NCBI RefSeq assembly: GCF_026341035.1
Contig: NZ_JAPEOQ010000002.1
Span: forward strand, 1,116,001-1,180,000
Source: Streptomyces sp. NBC_01016
Lineage (GTDB): Bacteria; Actinomycetota; Actinomycetes; Streptomycetales; Streptomycetaceae
Direction of reading: 5' to 3'
Length of the DNA stretch: 64,000 nt
The notes under the pieces are model-generated. The model made no database searches. It had not been told where the DNA came from and saw nothing but the letters and a program-made list of their open reading frames with translations. Positions 8,389-16,077 of the stretch are shown piece by piece (positions within the stretch are counted from its first letter, which is position 1; each line of letters begins with the position of its first letter). Both the position numbers and the translations under genes were made by a program.

Positions 8389-9333
8389 GTGACCTCAGCC
8401 CCTCTCGCCGCTCGCCTCAGCATTCCCAGCGGGCCGCTGTTCTTCCCCGTCACCGCCTACGGGTCCGACGGGGCCGTGGACCTCGACACCTACCGCACCC
8501 ATGTCCGGCGCGGCGTCGAGGCCGGGGCCGCCGCCGTGTTCGCCTGCTGCGGCACCGGGGAGTTCCACGCCCTCACGCCCGAGGAGTTCGAGGACTGCGT
8601 CGCGGCCGCGGTCGAGGCGACGGCGGGCCGGGTACCCGTCGTCGCGGGCGCCGGATACGGCACCGCACTCGCGGTCCGGTACGCGCGCGCGGCCGAACGG
8701 GCGGGCGCGGACGGCCTGTTGGCGATGCCTCCGTATCTCGTCGTCGCAGGACAGGAGGGGCTGCTGCGGCACTACACCGAGCTGGCCGACGCGACCTCCC
8801 TCGACACCATCGTCTACCAGCGCGACAACGCCGTCTTCACTCCTGAAACCGTCGTCGCGCTCTCCCGCCACCCCAAGGTGATCGGGCTCAAAGACGGGCT
8901 CGGCGACCTGGACCTGATGCAGCGGATCGTGAGCGCCGTACGGACGGAGGGGCCGGCGGAATTCCTCTACTTCAACGGTCTGCCCACCGCCGAACTCACC
9001 GGCCTCGCCTACCGCGGCATCGGCGTCACCCTCTACTCCTCCGCCGCCTTCGCCTTCGCGCCCGAGCTCGCGCAGGCCTTTCACAAGGCGCTGAACGCGG
9101 GCGACGACAGCACGGTGAACCGGCTCATCGACGGCTTCTACCGGCCCCTCGTCGAACTCCGCAACCAGGGGCGGGGGTACGCGGTCTCCCTCGTGAAGGC
9201 GGGTGTACGGCTCAGCGGACTCGATGTCGGCGGGGTGCGGCCGCCGCTGCACGAGCCGCGCGCGGAACACATCGAGCGGCTCGTCGAACTCATCGAGCAG
9301 GGCGCCAAGTTGGTGGAAGGAGCCGACGCATGA
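8389..9333 (+). CDS. kdgD: 5-dehydro-4-deoxyglucarate dehydratase
   Basis: This 314-residue member of the DapA/NAL lyase superfamily converts 5-dehydro-4-deoxy-D-glucarate to 2-oxoglutarate semialdehyde, CO2 and water. Visible marks are FFPVTAYGSDG near the N-terminus, the GTGEFHALTPEEF substrate loop, Tyr143 (IVYQRDNA) and the Schiff-base Lys168 in VIGLKDG. The GTG at 8389 is chosen as start because AGGGAGAG lies just upstream; the frame is open to 8350 without a ribosome site. It overlaps the next gene by 4 bases. Together with the divergent uronate dehydrogenase it points to oxidative galacturonate/glucuronate breakdown. Confidence 0.9.
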   Translation: MTSAPLAARLSIPSGPLFFPVTAYGSDGAVDLDTYRTHVRRGVEAGAAAVFACCGTGEFHALTPEEFEDCVAAAVEATAGRVPVVAGAGYGTALAVRYARAAERAGADGLLAMPPYLVVAGQEGLLRHYTELADATSLDTIVYQRDNAVFTPETVVALSRHPKVIGLKDGLGDLDLMQRIVSAVRTEGPAEFLYFNGLPTAELTGLAYRGIGVTLYSSAAFAFAPELAQAFHKALNAGDDSTVNRLIDGFYRPLVELRNQGRGYAVSLVKAGVRLSGLDVGGVRPPLHEPRAEHIERLVELIEQGAKLVEGADA

Positions 9334-10490
9334 GGACATCCACCTTCGTCTACCCCTGGGACGTCAACGGCGACCCGGACGCCGCCCGCCGCATCGCCGA
9401 CCTCGGCGTCCAGCAGGTCACCCTCGCCGCCGCGTACCACTCCACGCGCGCGCTGACGCCCCGCCATCCGCGCCACCGCATCGTGACGGCGGAGCACGCG
9501 GCCGTGCTGTACCCCGTCGACCAACAGCGGTGGCAGGGACGGGAGCTGACGCCGTACGGGGCCGGAGACTGGGCCCCCGGCGACGCCTACGGAGAGGCCG
9601 CCGAGGCCCTCGCGGGCGCCGGTCTCGACGTCCACACATGGGTCGTGCTCGCCCACAACTCCCGGATGGGCGACGAGCATCCGGGCACCTCCGTCGTCAA
9701 CGCCTACGGAGACCGCTACCCGTGGGCGCCGTGCATCGCGCAGCCCGCCACGCGCGCGTACCTCGTCGACCTGGCGGCGGAGGCTGCGGCGCGCCCCGGC
9801 GCGCGCGGCACCGAACTCGAATCGCTCGGCTGGTACGGCCTCGCGCATCTGCACGCCCACGACAAGATCGGCGGCGTCGGTCTCGGTGAGGCCGGGCAGT
9901 ACCTGATGTCGCTGTGCTTCTGCGAATCCTGCCGCGAGGGCTACGGGCAACACGGCCTGGATCCCGTGCAGTTGGCGGTGTCCGTTCGGTCGGCCCTGGA
10001 TCCCGTATGGCGGGGGAGAGTGACGGACGACGGCTGGGTGACGGTCGAGAAGCTGCTCGGCGCCGAGACCGCGGCCGCCACGCGCGCGTACCGCGACACC
10101 ACGGCCCGCACCCTCCAGGAAGCGGCCGTGGCGGCGGTACGGGCCGCGGCCCCCGCAGACTTCCAGGTGCTGCTGCACGCCGACCCGGTCTCGTACCACT
10201 GCGGCGCCAACGCCGGCGTCGACCCGGAGCACATCCTCTCCGTCGCCGACGGCGTCGTCGTGCCCTGCACGGGCGGTGCGGGCATGGTGCGCCCGTTCGC
10301 GGAGCAGGGCAGGGGCGTCGTCGCAGCGAACTTCACCGTCGTACGCGGCATGGGCGGCAGCCCGGACGCGCTCGCGGAGGACGCCCGGGCCGCGCGTGAC
10401 CTGGGTGCGACGCAGCTGCGGCTGTACCACGCGGGGCTTGCGTCGGACGGGGACCTGGAAGCGGTGGCGGGGGCGCTCGCGGGGCTCTGA
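9330..10490 (+). CDS. Uncharacterised protein coupled to kdgD, possible TIM-barrel carbohydrate enzyme
   Basis: This is a 386-residue cytoplasmic protein without signal peptide or membrane helix. Its ATGA overlap with kdgD means co-translation. I do not recognise a named family. Visible features are an N-terminal FVYPWDVNGDPDAARRI, a strand ending WVVLAHNSRMGDEHP, the segment NAYGDRYPWAPCIAQP, ESLGWYGLAHLHAHDKIG, a CFCESCREGY cysteine cluster, and late strands QVLLHADPVSYHCG and LRLYHAG. The spacing of beta-strand/helix units and the CxC-x2-C-like cluster resemble hypothetical glycoside-hydrolase-like TIM barrels. A role on a uronate derivative is inferred only from the operon. Confidence 0.8.
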   Translation: MRTSTFVYPWDVNGDPDAARRIADLGVQQVTLAAAYHSTRALTPRHPRHRIVTAEHAAVLYPVDQQRWQGRELTPYGAGDWAPGDAYGEAAEALAGAGLDVHTWVVLAHNSRMGDEHPGTSVVNAYGDRYPWAPCIAQPATRAYLVDLAAEAAARPGARGTELESLGWYGLAHLHAHDKIGGVGLGEAGQYLMSLCFCESCREGYGQHGLDPVQLAVSVRSALDPVWRGRVTDDGWVTVEKLLGAETAAATRAYRDTTARTLQEAAVAAVRAAAPADFQVLLHADPVSYHCGANAGVDPEHILSVADGVVVPCTGGAGMVRPFAEQGRGVVAANFTVVRGMGGSPDALAEDARAARDLGATQLRLYHAGLASDGDLEAVAGALAGL

Positions 10491-10560
10491 CGGGCGGTGG
10501 CGGCCGGTAGTGGCAGGCGGTCGGCGGCAGGCATTCGGCGGCGAAGTGCGGCGGAGGATC

Positions 10561-10670
10561 AACTTCCGCAAGATTCATGGAAGTTGTGTGAACTTCTTTC
10601 GTCGGAAGCGTTGACGAAACAGGGCCGTGCTTCTAGCTTCAACGCGTCGTACTTCGTACGTCATATATGA
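10561..10670 (+). promoter_or_regulatory. Promoter and operator region of the gntR operon
   Basis: TTGACG (10611-10616) and TAGCTT (10634-10639) with 17-base spacing give a candidate promoter. Upstream are alternating inverted repeats: AACTTCC (10561-10567), GGAAGTT (10579-10585) and AACTTC (10591-10596). Downstream is the perfect 10-base palindrome TCATATATGA (10661-10670), preceded by TTCGTACG. The palindrome lies between promoter and start codon, a typical place for autorepression by the GntR protein. Confidence 0.5.
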
Positions 10671-10698
10671 GACGCGATACGCCATACGAGAGGCCCGC

Positions 10699-11370
10699 AT
10701 GACCTCTGTGCCCACGCCGATCCCCTCCCGTACCCAGTACGTCCTGGAGGAGATCAAGCACCGCATCCTGACGGGGCGGCTGCGACCCGGCCAGGCCCTG
10801 GTGGAGACCGATGTCGCCGCCCAGTTCGGGGTCTCCAAGACCCCGGTGCGCGAGGCGCTCAAGACCCTCGCCGGGACCGGACTCGTCGTGATGAGCCAGT
10901 ACAAGGGCGTCACGGTGCGCATGGTGGACGCCGACATGGCCCGCGAGGTCTACGACGTGCGGCTGCTGCTCGAGCCGGAGGCGCTGCGCCGCACCGTGTG
11001 CCGCCGCGCCTCCCTCGACGCCGCCCGCGACGCGCTGCACAGCGCCGCCACCGCGAGCGACACGGCTCAACGCTCCCTCGCCAACCGGGAGTTCCACCGC
11101 GCCCTGTACCTCCCGTGCGGCAACCCGCTGCTCGGCAGGATGCTCGACGAGGTCCGCGACCAGGCCGCCCTGGTGTCCGCGGTGGCGTGGGCCGCCGACC
11201 CCTCGTGGGACCGGGAGGCCGCCGAGCACCGGGAGATCCTGGAGCTCGCCCTCGCCGGTGACGCCCAGGGGGCCTCGCGCGCGCTGCGTGACCACATCGC
11301 GTCGTTCGTCCAACGGGCCTTCCCCGAAGCGCGGGAGGACCGGGAAGAAGAGGGTGAGCACCACTCATGA
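10699..11370 (+). CDS. GntR-family (FadR/FCD subfamily) transcriptional regulator
   Basis: This is a 223-residue regulator. The start ATG at 10699 follows GAGAGG. The N-terminal winged helix reads YVLEEIKHRILTGRLRPGQ, then FGVSKTPVREALKTLAGTGLV. The C-terminal FCD domain has the EVYDVRLLLEPEALR helix, the REFHRALY metal/ligand segment and EHREILELALAGDA. FCD-type GntR proteins usually sense organic or sugar acids. Its stop overlaps the next gene by 4 bases, so it is co-transcribed with the DapA-like and IlvD enzymes and probably controls them. The palindrome TCATATATGA upstream is the likely site. Confidence 0.93.
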   Translation: MTSVPTPIPSRTQYVLEEIKHRILTGRLRPGQALVETDVAAQFGVSKTPVREALKTLAGTGLVVMSQYKGVTVRMVDADMAREVYDVRLLLEPEALRRTVCRRASLDAARDALHSAATASDTAQRSLANREFHRALYLPCGNPLLGRMLDEVRDQAALVSAVAWAADPSWDREAAEHREILELALAGDAQGASRALRDHIASFVQRAFPEAREDREEEGEHHS

Positions 11371-12323
11371 CCATCCCCACGTTCTCCGCTCCGTACGAGC
11401 AGGGGAGACCCCACTCGCCGGCCGTGTTCGAGACCCAGCGCGCCGCGCTAGCCGATGTGGTCGCGATCCCGGTGACCCCGTTCGCCGAGGACGGCTCCGT
11501 CGACGAAGTGCAGTACAAGGCCCTGCTGCGGCGCCTGCTCGACGCCGGCGTGCGCACCCTCACGCCGAACGGGAACACCGGCGAGTTCTACGCCCTCACC
11601 CCCGAAGAGCGCCGCCTCGTCACGGAGTTGACCCTCGCCGAGGTGGGGGAGCGGGGCGTCGTCCTGGTCGGCGTCGGGCACGACGTGCCGACCGCGATCG
11701 AGGCCGCCCGGCACGCCCGTGAGCACGGCGCCCACATGGTGATGGTCCACCAGCCCGTGCACCCGTACGTCTCCGAGGTCGGCTGGGTCGACTACCACCG
11801 GGCGATCGCGCGGGCCGTGCCCGAGCTCGGCGTCGTCCCGTACCTCAGGAACGCGGCGCTCCCCGGCGCCCGGCTCGCCGAACTCGGCGCGGCCTGCCCG
11901 AACGTGATCGGCGTGAAGTACGCGGTGCCGGACGCCTCGCGCTTCGCCGGCTTCGCCCGGGACGCGGGCCTCGACCGGTTCGTCTGGGTGGCCGGGCTCG
12001 CCGAGCCGTACGCGCCCTCCTACTTCTCCGCGGGTGCCACCGGCTTCACCTCGGGACTCGTGAACGTCGCGCCGAGCGTCTCGCTGTCGATGATCGAAGC
12101 GCTTCGATCGGGCGACTACGCCGCCGCCATGAAGGTGTGGGAGCAGATCCGCCGCTTCGAGGAACTGCGCGGCGCCGACGCCTCCGCCAACAACGTCACC
12201 GTCGTCAAGGAGGCCCTGGCCTCCCTCGGCCTGTGCCGCCGCGACGTCCGTCCGCCGAGCAAGGAGCTGCCGGAGGCGGCGCGCGCCGAGGTCGCCGAGA
12301 TCGCCGCGGGGTGGTCCATATGA
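11367..12323 (+). CDS. DapA/NAL-superfamily enzyme, candidate 2-keto-3-deoxy sugar-acid dehydratase or aldolase
   Basis: This is a 318-residue class I Schiff-base enzyme. AIPVTPFAEDGSVD, the GNTGEFYALTPEE loop, Tyr159 (VVPYLRNA) and Lys184 (VIGVKYA) mark the fold and active site. It is coupled by 4-base overlaps to gntR before it and an IlvD/Edd dehydratase after it. In pentose-acid (L-arabonate or D-xylonate) oxidation, IlvD-type dehydratases make 2-keto-3-deoxypentonate, which a DapA-family dehydratase turns into 2-oxoglutarate semialdehyde; an aldolase route is the alternative. Which substrate is used cannot be read from sequence alone. The gene carries an internal 18-base palindrome at 12092-12109. 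Confidence 0.85.
   Translation: MTIPTFSAPYEQGRPHSPAVFETQRAALADVVAIPVTPFAEDGSVDEVQYKALLRRLLDAGVRTLTPNGNTGEFYALTPEERRLVTELTLAEVGERGVVLVGVGHDVPTAIEAARHAREHGAHMVMVHQPVHPYVSEVGWVDYHRAIARAVPELGVVPYLRNAALPGARLAELGAACPNVIGVKYAVPDASRFAGFARDAGLDRFVWVAGLAEPYAPSYFSAGATGFTSGLVNVAPSVSLSMIEALRSGDYAAAMKVWEQIRRFEELRGADASANNVTVVKEALASLGLCRRDVRPPSKELPEAARAEVAEIAAGWSI
12092..12109. promoter_or_regulatory. Perfect 18-bp LacI-type palindrome inside a gene
   Basis: GATCGAAGCGCTTCGATC is a perfect palindrome inside the DapA-like gene (codons for Met-Ile-Glu-Ala-Leu-Arg-Ser). Its core GAAGCGCTTC matches LacI/CcpA-family operators and recurs upstream of the permease operon (14101) and at 27145. An intragenic operator is possible; chance is also possible. 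Confidence 0.4.
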
Positions 12324-14074
12324 GTACCGACCGGAGAGGGCCCGACGACCGGAGGCTGAGCCCCGAACAGCTCCGCTCCCACCAGTGGTACGGCACCGAG
12401 GGGCAGCTGCGCACCTGGTCGCACAACGCCCGGATGCGCCAACTCGGCTACGAGGGCGAGGAGTACGAGGGCCGCCCCGTCGTCGCCGTGCTCAACACCT
12501 GGTCCGACATCAACCCCTGCCACGTACACCTGCGGGAGCGGGCGGAGGCCGTGAAGCGGGGCGTGTGGCAGGCGGGCGGCTTCCCGCTCGAATTCCCCGT
12601 CTCCACGCTCTCGGAGACGTACCAGAAGCCGACCCCGATGCTCTACCGCAACCTGCTCGCCATGGAGACCGAGGAGCTGCTGCGCTCCTACCCGGTCGAC
12701 GCGGCGGTGCTGCTCGGCGGCTGCGACAAGTCGACCCCCGCCCTGCTCATGGGCGCGGCGTCCGCCGACGTGCCGGCGGTCTTCGTGCCGGCCGGGCCGA
12801 TGCTGCCGGGCCACTGGCGCGGCGAGACCCTCGGCTCCGGCACCGACATGTGGAAGTACTGGGACGAGCACCGCGCGGGCAACCTCACCGACTGCGAACT
12901 GCGGGAACTCCAGGGCGGGTTGGCGAGGTCACCGGGCCACTGCATGACCATGGGGACCGCGTCCACCATGACCGCGGCGGCCGAGGTCCTCGGCATGACG
13001 CTGCCGGGCGCCTCCTCGATCCCGGCCGTCGACTCCGCGCACGAGCGGATGGCCGCGGCCTCCGGGCGGCGCGCCGTCGACCTCGCCTGGACCGCGCTCA
13101 GGCCCTCCGAGATCCTCACTCCCGAGGCCTTCGAGGACGCCGTCACCACGGTGCTCGGGCTCGGTGGCTCCACCAACGCCGTCATCCACCTCATCGCCAT
13201 GGCCGGGCGGGCCGGAGTGCCGCTGAGCCTCGACGACTTCGACCGCGTCGCGCGCACCGTTCCCGTGCTCGCGAACGTGCGGCCGGGCGGACAGACGTAT
13301 CTGATGGAGGACTTCTACTTCGCCGGCGGCCTGCCCGCGTTCCTCTCCCGGATCACCGACCTGCTGCACCTCGAACGGGCCACGGTCAACGGGCGGTTGG
13401 GCGAGCAGATCGAGGGCGTCGAGGTCCACAACGACGACGTGATCCGCACCCGTACGAACCCGGTCGCGGCCGAGGGCGGCGTCGCCGTCCTGCGCGGAAA
13501 CCTCTGCCCCGACGGCGCTGTCATCAAGCACATCGCCGCCGAGCCGCGGCTGCTCAAGCACACCGGCACGGCCGTGGTCTTCGACGACTACAAGACCATG
13601 CAGCGCACCATCAACGACCCGGAGTTGGGCATCACCGCCGACAGCGTGCTGGTGCTGCGCGGCTCGGGGCCCAAGGGTGGGCCCGGCATGCCCGAGTACG
13701 GGATGCTGCCCATCCCCGACCATCTGCTCAAGCAGGGCGTGCGCGACATGGTGCGGCTCTCCGACGCCAGGATGAGCGGCACGAGTTACGGGGCGTGTGT
13801 CCTGCACATCGCCCCCGAGTCGCACGTCGGGGGACCGCTCGCGCTGGTCCGCAGCGGGGACACCATCACGCTCGACGTCGCCGCCCGCTCTCTCCAACTC
13901 GACGTGAGCGACGACGAGTTGGAGCGCCGCAGGAGCGACTGGACGCCGCCCGTCGAGCGTCACGAGCGCGGCTACGGCGTGCTCTACAACGAGCAGATCA
14001 CCCAGGCCGACACCGGCTGCGACTTCGCCTTCCTGGCGGGGCCCGGCACGGTCGCGGACCCGTACGCGAGCTGA
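12320..14074 (+). CDS. IlvD/Edd-family sugar-acid dehydratase, L-arabonate dehydratase-like
   Basis: This is a 584-residue iron-sulfur dehydratase. The three cluster cysteines are visible: Cys67 (SDINPCHVH), Cys135 (GGCDKSTPA) and Cys208 (PGHCMTMG). Lys137 follows as the Mg-binding lysine of the family, and late motifs include GGSTNAVIHL, MSGTSYGACVLH and HIAPES. Length and the WYGTEGQ start fit the sugar-acid branch (arabonate, xylonate) rather than dihydroxy-acid dehydratase IlvD. Start codon overlaps the preceding stop (ATGA). It would give 2-keto-3-deoxy-aldonate to the DapA-like enzyme. The exact aldonate or aldarate substrate is uncertain. Confidence 0.9.
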   Translation: MSTDRRGPDDRRLSPEQLRSHQWYGTEGQLRTWSHNARMRQLGYEGEEYEGRPVVAVLNTWSDINPCHVHLRERAEAVKRGVWQAGGFPLEFPVSTLSETYQKPTPMLYRNLLAMETEELLRSYPVDAAVLLGGCDKSTPALLMGAASADVPAVFVPAGPMLPGHWRGETLGSGTDMWKYWDEHRAGNLTDCELRELQGGLARSPGHCMTMGTASTMTAAAEVLGMTLPGASSIPAVDSAHERMAAASGRRAVDLAWTALRPSEILTPEAFEDAVTTVLGLGGSTNAVIHLIAMAGRAGVPLSLDDFDRVARTVPVLANVRPGGQTYLMEDFYFAGGLPAFLSRITDLLHLERATVNGRLGEQIEGVEVHNDDVIRTRTNPVAAEGGVAVLRGNLCPDGAVIKHIAAEPRLLKHTGTAVVFDDYKTMQRTINDPELGITADSVLVLRGSGPKGGPGMPEYGMLPIPDHLLKQGVRDMVRLSDARMSGTSYGACVLHIAPESHVGGPLALVRSGDTITLDVAARSLQLDVSDDELERRRSDWTPPVERHERGYGVLYNEQITQADTGCDFAFLAGPGTVADPYAS

Positions 14075-14100
14075 GTCACCGACACCTCGAACATCGTTTG

Positions 14101-14136
14101 CGAAGCGCTTCGATGTGTGGGTCGTGCAAGCGCTTT
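14101..14136 (+). promoter_or_regulatory. Double LacI-type operator before the six-gene transport/GH43 operon
   Basis: CGAAGCGCTTCG (14101-14112) is a perfect 12-base palindrome, followed by CAAGCGCTTT (14127-14136), whose AAGCGCTT core is palindromic. Both lie in the 141-base gap before the permease start at 14216. The motif is characteristic of LacI-family repressors of sugar operons in Streptomyces; no LacI gene is in this window, so the regulator must be encoded elsewhere. Confidence 0.7.
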
Positions 14137-14215
14137 CTATGGCCTGCGAAGAAGCAAGAAAAGCAAGAGAACCAACGAAGCACCGACCTGAGCCACCGAG
14201 AACGGAGTTCCCGTC

Positions 14216-15157
14216 ATGGCCCAAGCCGCAGCCGTGGCCAAAGCACCGGGGGGCGCCTCGCCGCCCCGGCGCCGCAAGTCAGCCACCCCGCGCAGGCTCC
14301 CTTATCTGCTGATCGCGCCCGCCGGGCTGCTGATGCTGGGCTTCATCGCGTATCCCGTCATCAGCGTCTTCTACTACAGCGTGCAGCACTTCAACCCGAC
14401 CAAGCCGTGGCGCAACGGGTTCGCGGGACTCGACAACTTCGTCACCGCGTTCACCAACGACCCGGACTTCTGGCGGACATTGGGCTTCAGCCTCCAATGG
14501 GTCGTCGTCCAAGTGGTGCTGCAACTACTGCTCGGCCTCGGGCTCGCGCTCGTGGTCAACCAGACGTTCGTCGGCCGCGGCATGGCTCGCGCGCTCGTCT
14601 TCTCGCCGTGGGCCGTCTCCGGCGTGCTGACCTCCGCCGTCTGGATGCTGCTCTACAACTCCCAGACGGGCATCACGCGTTACCTCGCCGACATGGGCAT
14701 CGGAACGTACGGGACCTCATGGCTCTCGGACACCGCGACCGTCTTCCCCGCCGTCGTCACCGCCGAACTCTGGCGCGGCGTCCCCTTCTTCGCGATCCTC
14801 ATCCTCGCTGACCTGCAGTCCGTGTCGAAGGACCTGTACGAGGCGGCCGAGGTCGACGGGGCGAGCCGGCTCCGCCAGTTCTTCCACATCACGCTGCCGC
14901 ACCTCAAGGACGCGATCATCCTGTCCACGCTGCTGCGCGCGGTGTGGGAGTTCAACAACGTCGACCTGCTCTACACCCTCACCGGCGGCGGACCCGCGGG
15001 TGAGACGACCACTCTGCCGCTGCGCATCGCCTCCATCGCCGTCGACAGCCACGACTTCGGCTACGCGTCCGCGCTGACGTCCATCGCCTTCGTGATCCTC
15101 CTGTTCTGCTCGATGATCTATCTCCGCCTGAGCAAGTTCGGGGGCGAGGACAAGTGA
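14216..15157 (+). CDS. Carbohydrate ABC transporter permease, MalF type
   Basis: This is a 313-residue permease with an Ala/Arg-rich cytoplasmic N-terminus, a first helix LLIAPAGLLMLGFIAYPV, about six helices in all, and an EAA loop (EAAEVDGASRLRQFF). It is the first gene of a six-gene chain in which every junction is a 4-base ATGA or GTGA overlap. Its partner permease follows immediately, but the matching binding protein is the last gene of the chain (19749-21119). Confidence 0.93.
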   Translation: MAQAAAVAKAPGGASPPRRRKSATPRRLPYLLIAPAGLLMLGFIAYPVISVFYYSVQHFNPTKPWRNGFAGLDNFVTAFTNDPDFWRTLGFSLQWVVVQVVLQLLLGLGLALVVNQTFVGRGMARALVFSPWAVSGVLTSAVWMLLYNSQTGITRYLADMGIGTYGTSWLSDTATVFPAVVTAELWRGVPFFAILILADLQSVSKDLYEAAEVDGASRLRQFFHITLPHLKDAIILSTLLRAVWEFNNVDLLYTLTGGGPAGETTTLPLRIASIAVDSHDFGYASALTSIAFVILLFCSMIYLRLSKFGGEDK

Positions 15158-16077
15158 CCGTCAAGGAAGCCGAATTGACCGCCACCACGACCGCGCCCGC
15201 CACCACGACGGGCGGCGGCAGGCACCGCGCCGCCCTCCGCCCCTCCAAGAAGGACCGCGGGCCCTCCTGGGAGGACGTGCCGCGCTGGCAGATCTATGTC
15301 CCGCTCGGCGTCTATCTCCTCTTCACGCTCATCCCGTTCTACTGGATGCTGCTGTTCGCGTTCCGGCCCGCCGGATCCACGTCCCTCGTGCCGTGGCCGC
15401 TCACCTTCGAGCACTTCGACAAGGTGTGGAACGAGCGGTCGTTCGCGATCTTCTTCCAGAACAGCCTGCTCGTCGGCCTCGCCTCGATGCTGATGACGAC
15501 GGTGGTGGCGCTGGCCGGCGGCTACGCGCTCGCCCGCTTCAAGTTCCGGATCAAGCAGGGCTTCATGCTCGCGCTGCTGTGCTCGCAGTTCATTCCGGGC
15601 GCCCTGATGCTGGTCCCGCTGTTCCAGATCTTCGCCAACCTGCGGCTGATCAACTCGCTCGGCAGCGTCATCATCGCCGAGACCGTCTTCCAGCTGCCGC
15701 TCACGATGATCCTCATCAGCGGCTTCATCAAGAACGTGCCGTACACGCTCGAAGAGGCCGCCTGGGTCGACGGCTGCGGACGCTTCCGCGCCTTCTGCGC
15801 CGTCGTCCTCCCTCTTCTGCGACCGGGTCTTATCGCGGTCGGTTCCTTCGCCTTCGTGCACAGCTGGAACCACTTCCTGTTCGCCCTCATGTTCCTCTCC
15901 AACCAGGACAAGCAGACGATCCCGGTCGGCCTCGCCACGCTCATGGGCGCCGACTCCGTCGACCTGGGCGCGCTCGCCGCCGGCGGCGTCGTGGCCGCGC
16001 TGCCCGTCGTGATCGTTTTCGCATTCATTCAGAAATGGCTCGTCACGGGGTTCAGCGCGGGGGCGGTGAAGGGATGA
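15154..16077 (+). CDS. Carbohydrate ABC transporter permease, MalG type
   Basis: This 307-residue permease uses a GTG start fixed by the GTGA overlap with the preceding permease. A cytoplasmic N-terminal stretch of about 45 residues is followed by six helices (first: IYVPLGVYLLFTLIPFYWML) and an EAA loop (EEAAWVDGCGRFRAF). It forms the membrane channel with the 14216 permease. No ATPase is present; a shared MsiK-type ATPase is presumed. Confidence 0.93.
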   Translation: MTVKEAELTATTTAPATTTGGGRHRAALRPSKKDRGPSWEDVPRWQIYVPLGVYLLFTLIPFYWMLLFAFRPAGSTSLVPWPLTFEHFDKVWNERSFAIFFQNSLLVGLASMLMTTVVALAGGYALARFKFRIKQGFMLALLCSQFIPGALMLVPLFQIFANLRLINSLGSVIIAETVFQLPLTMILISGFIKNVPYTLEEAAWVDGCGRFRAFCAVVLPLLRPGLIAVGSFAFVHSWNHFLFALMFLSNQDKQTIPVGLATLMGADSVDLGALAAGGVVAALPVVIVFAFIQKWLVTGFSAGAVKG

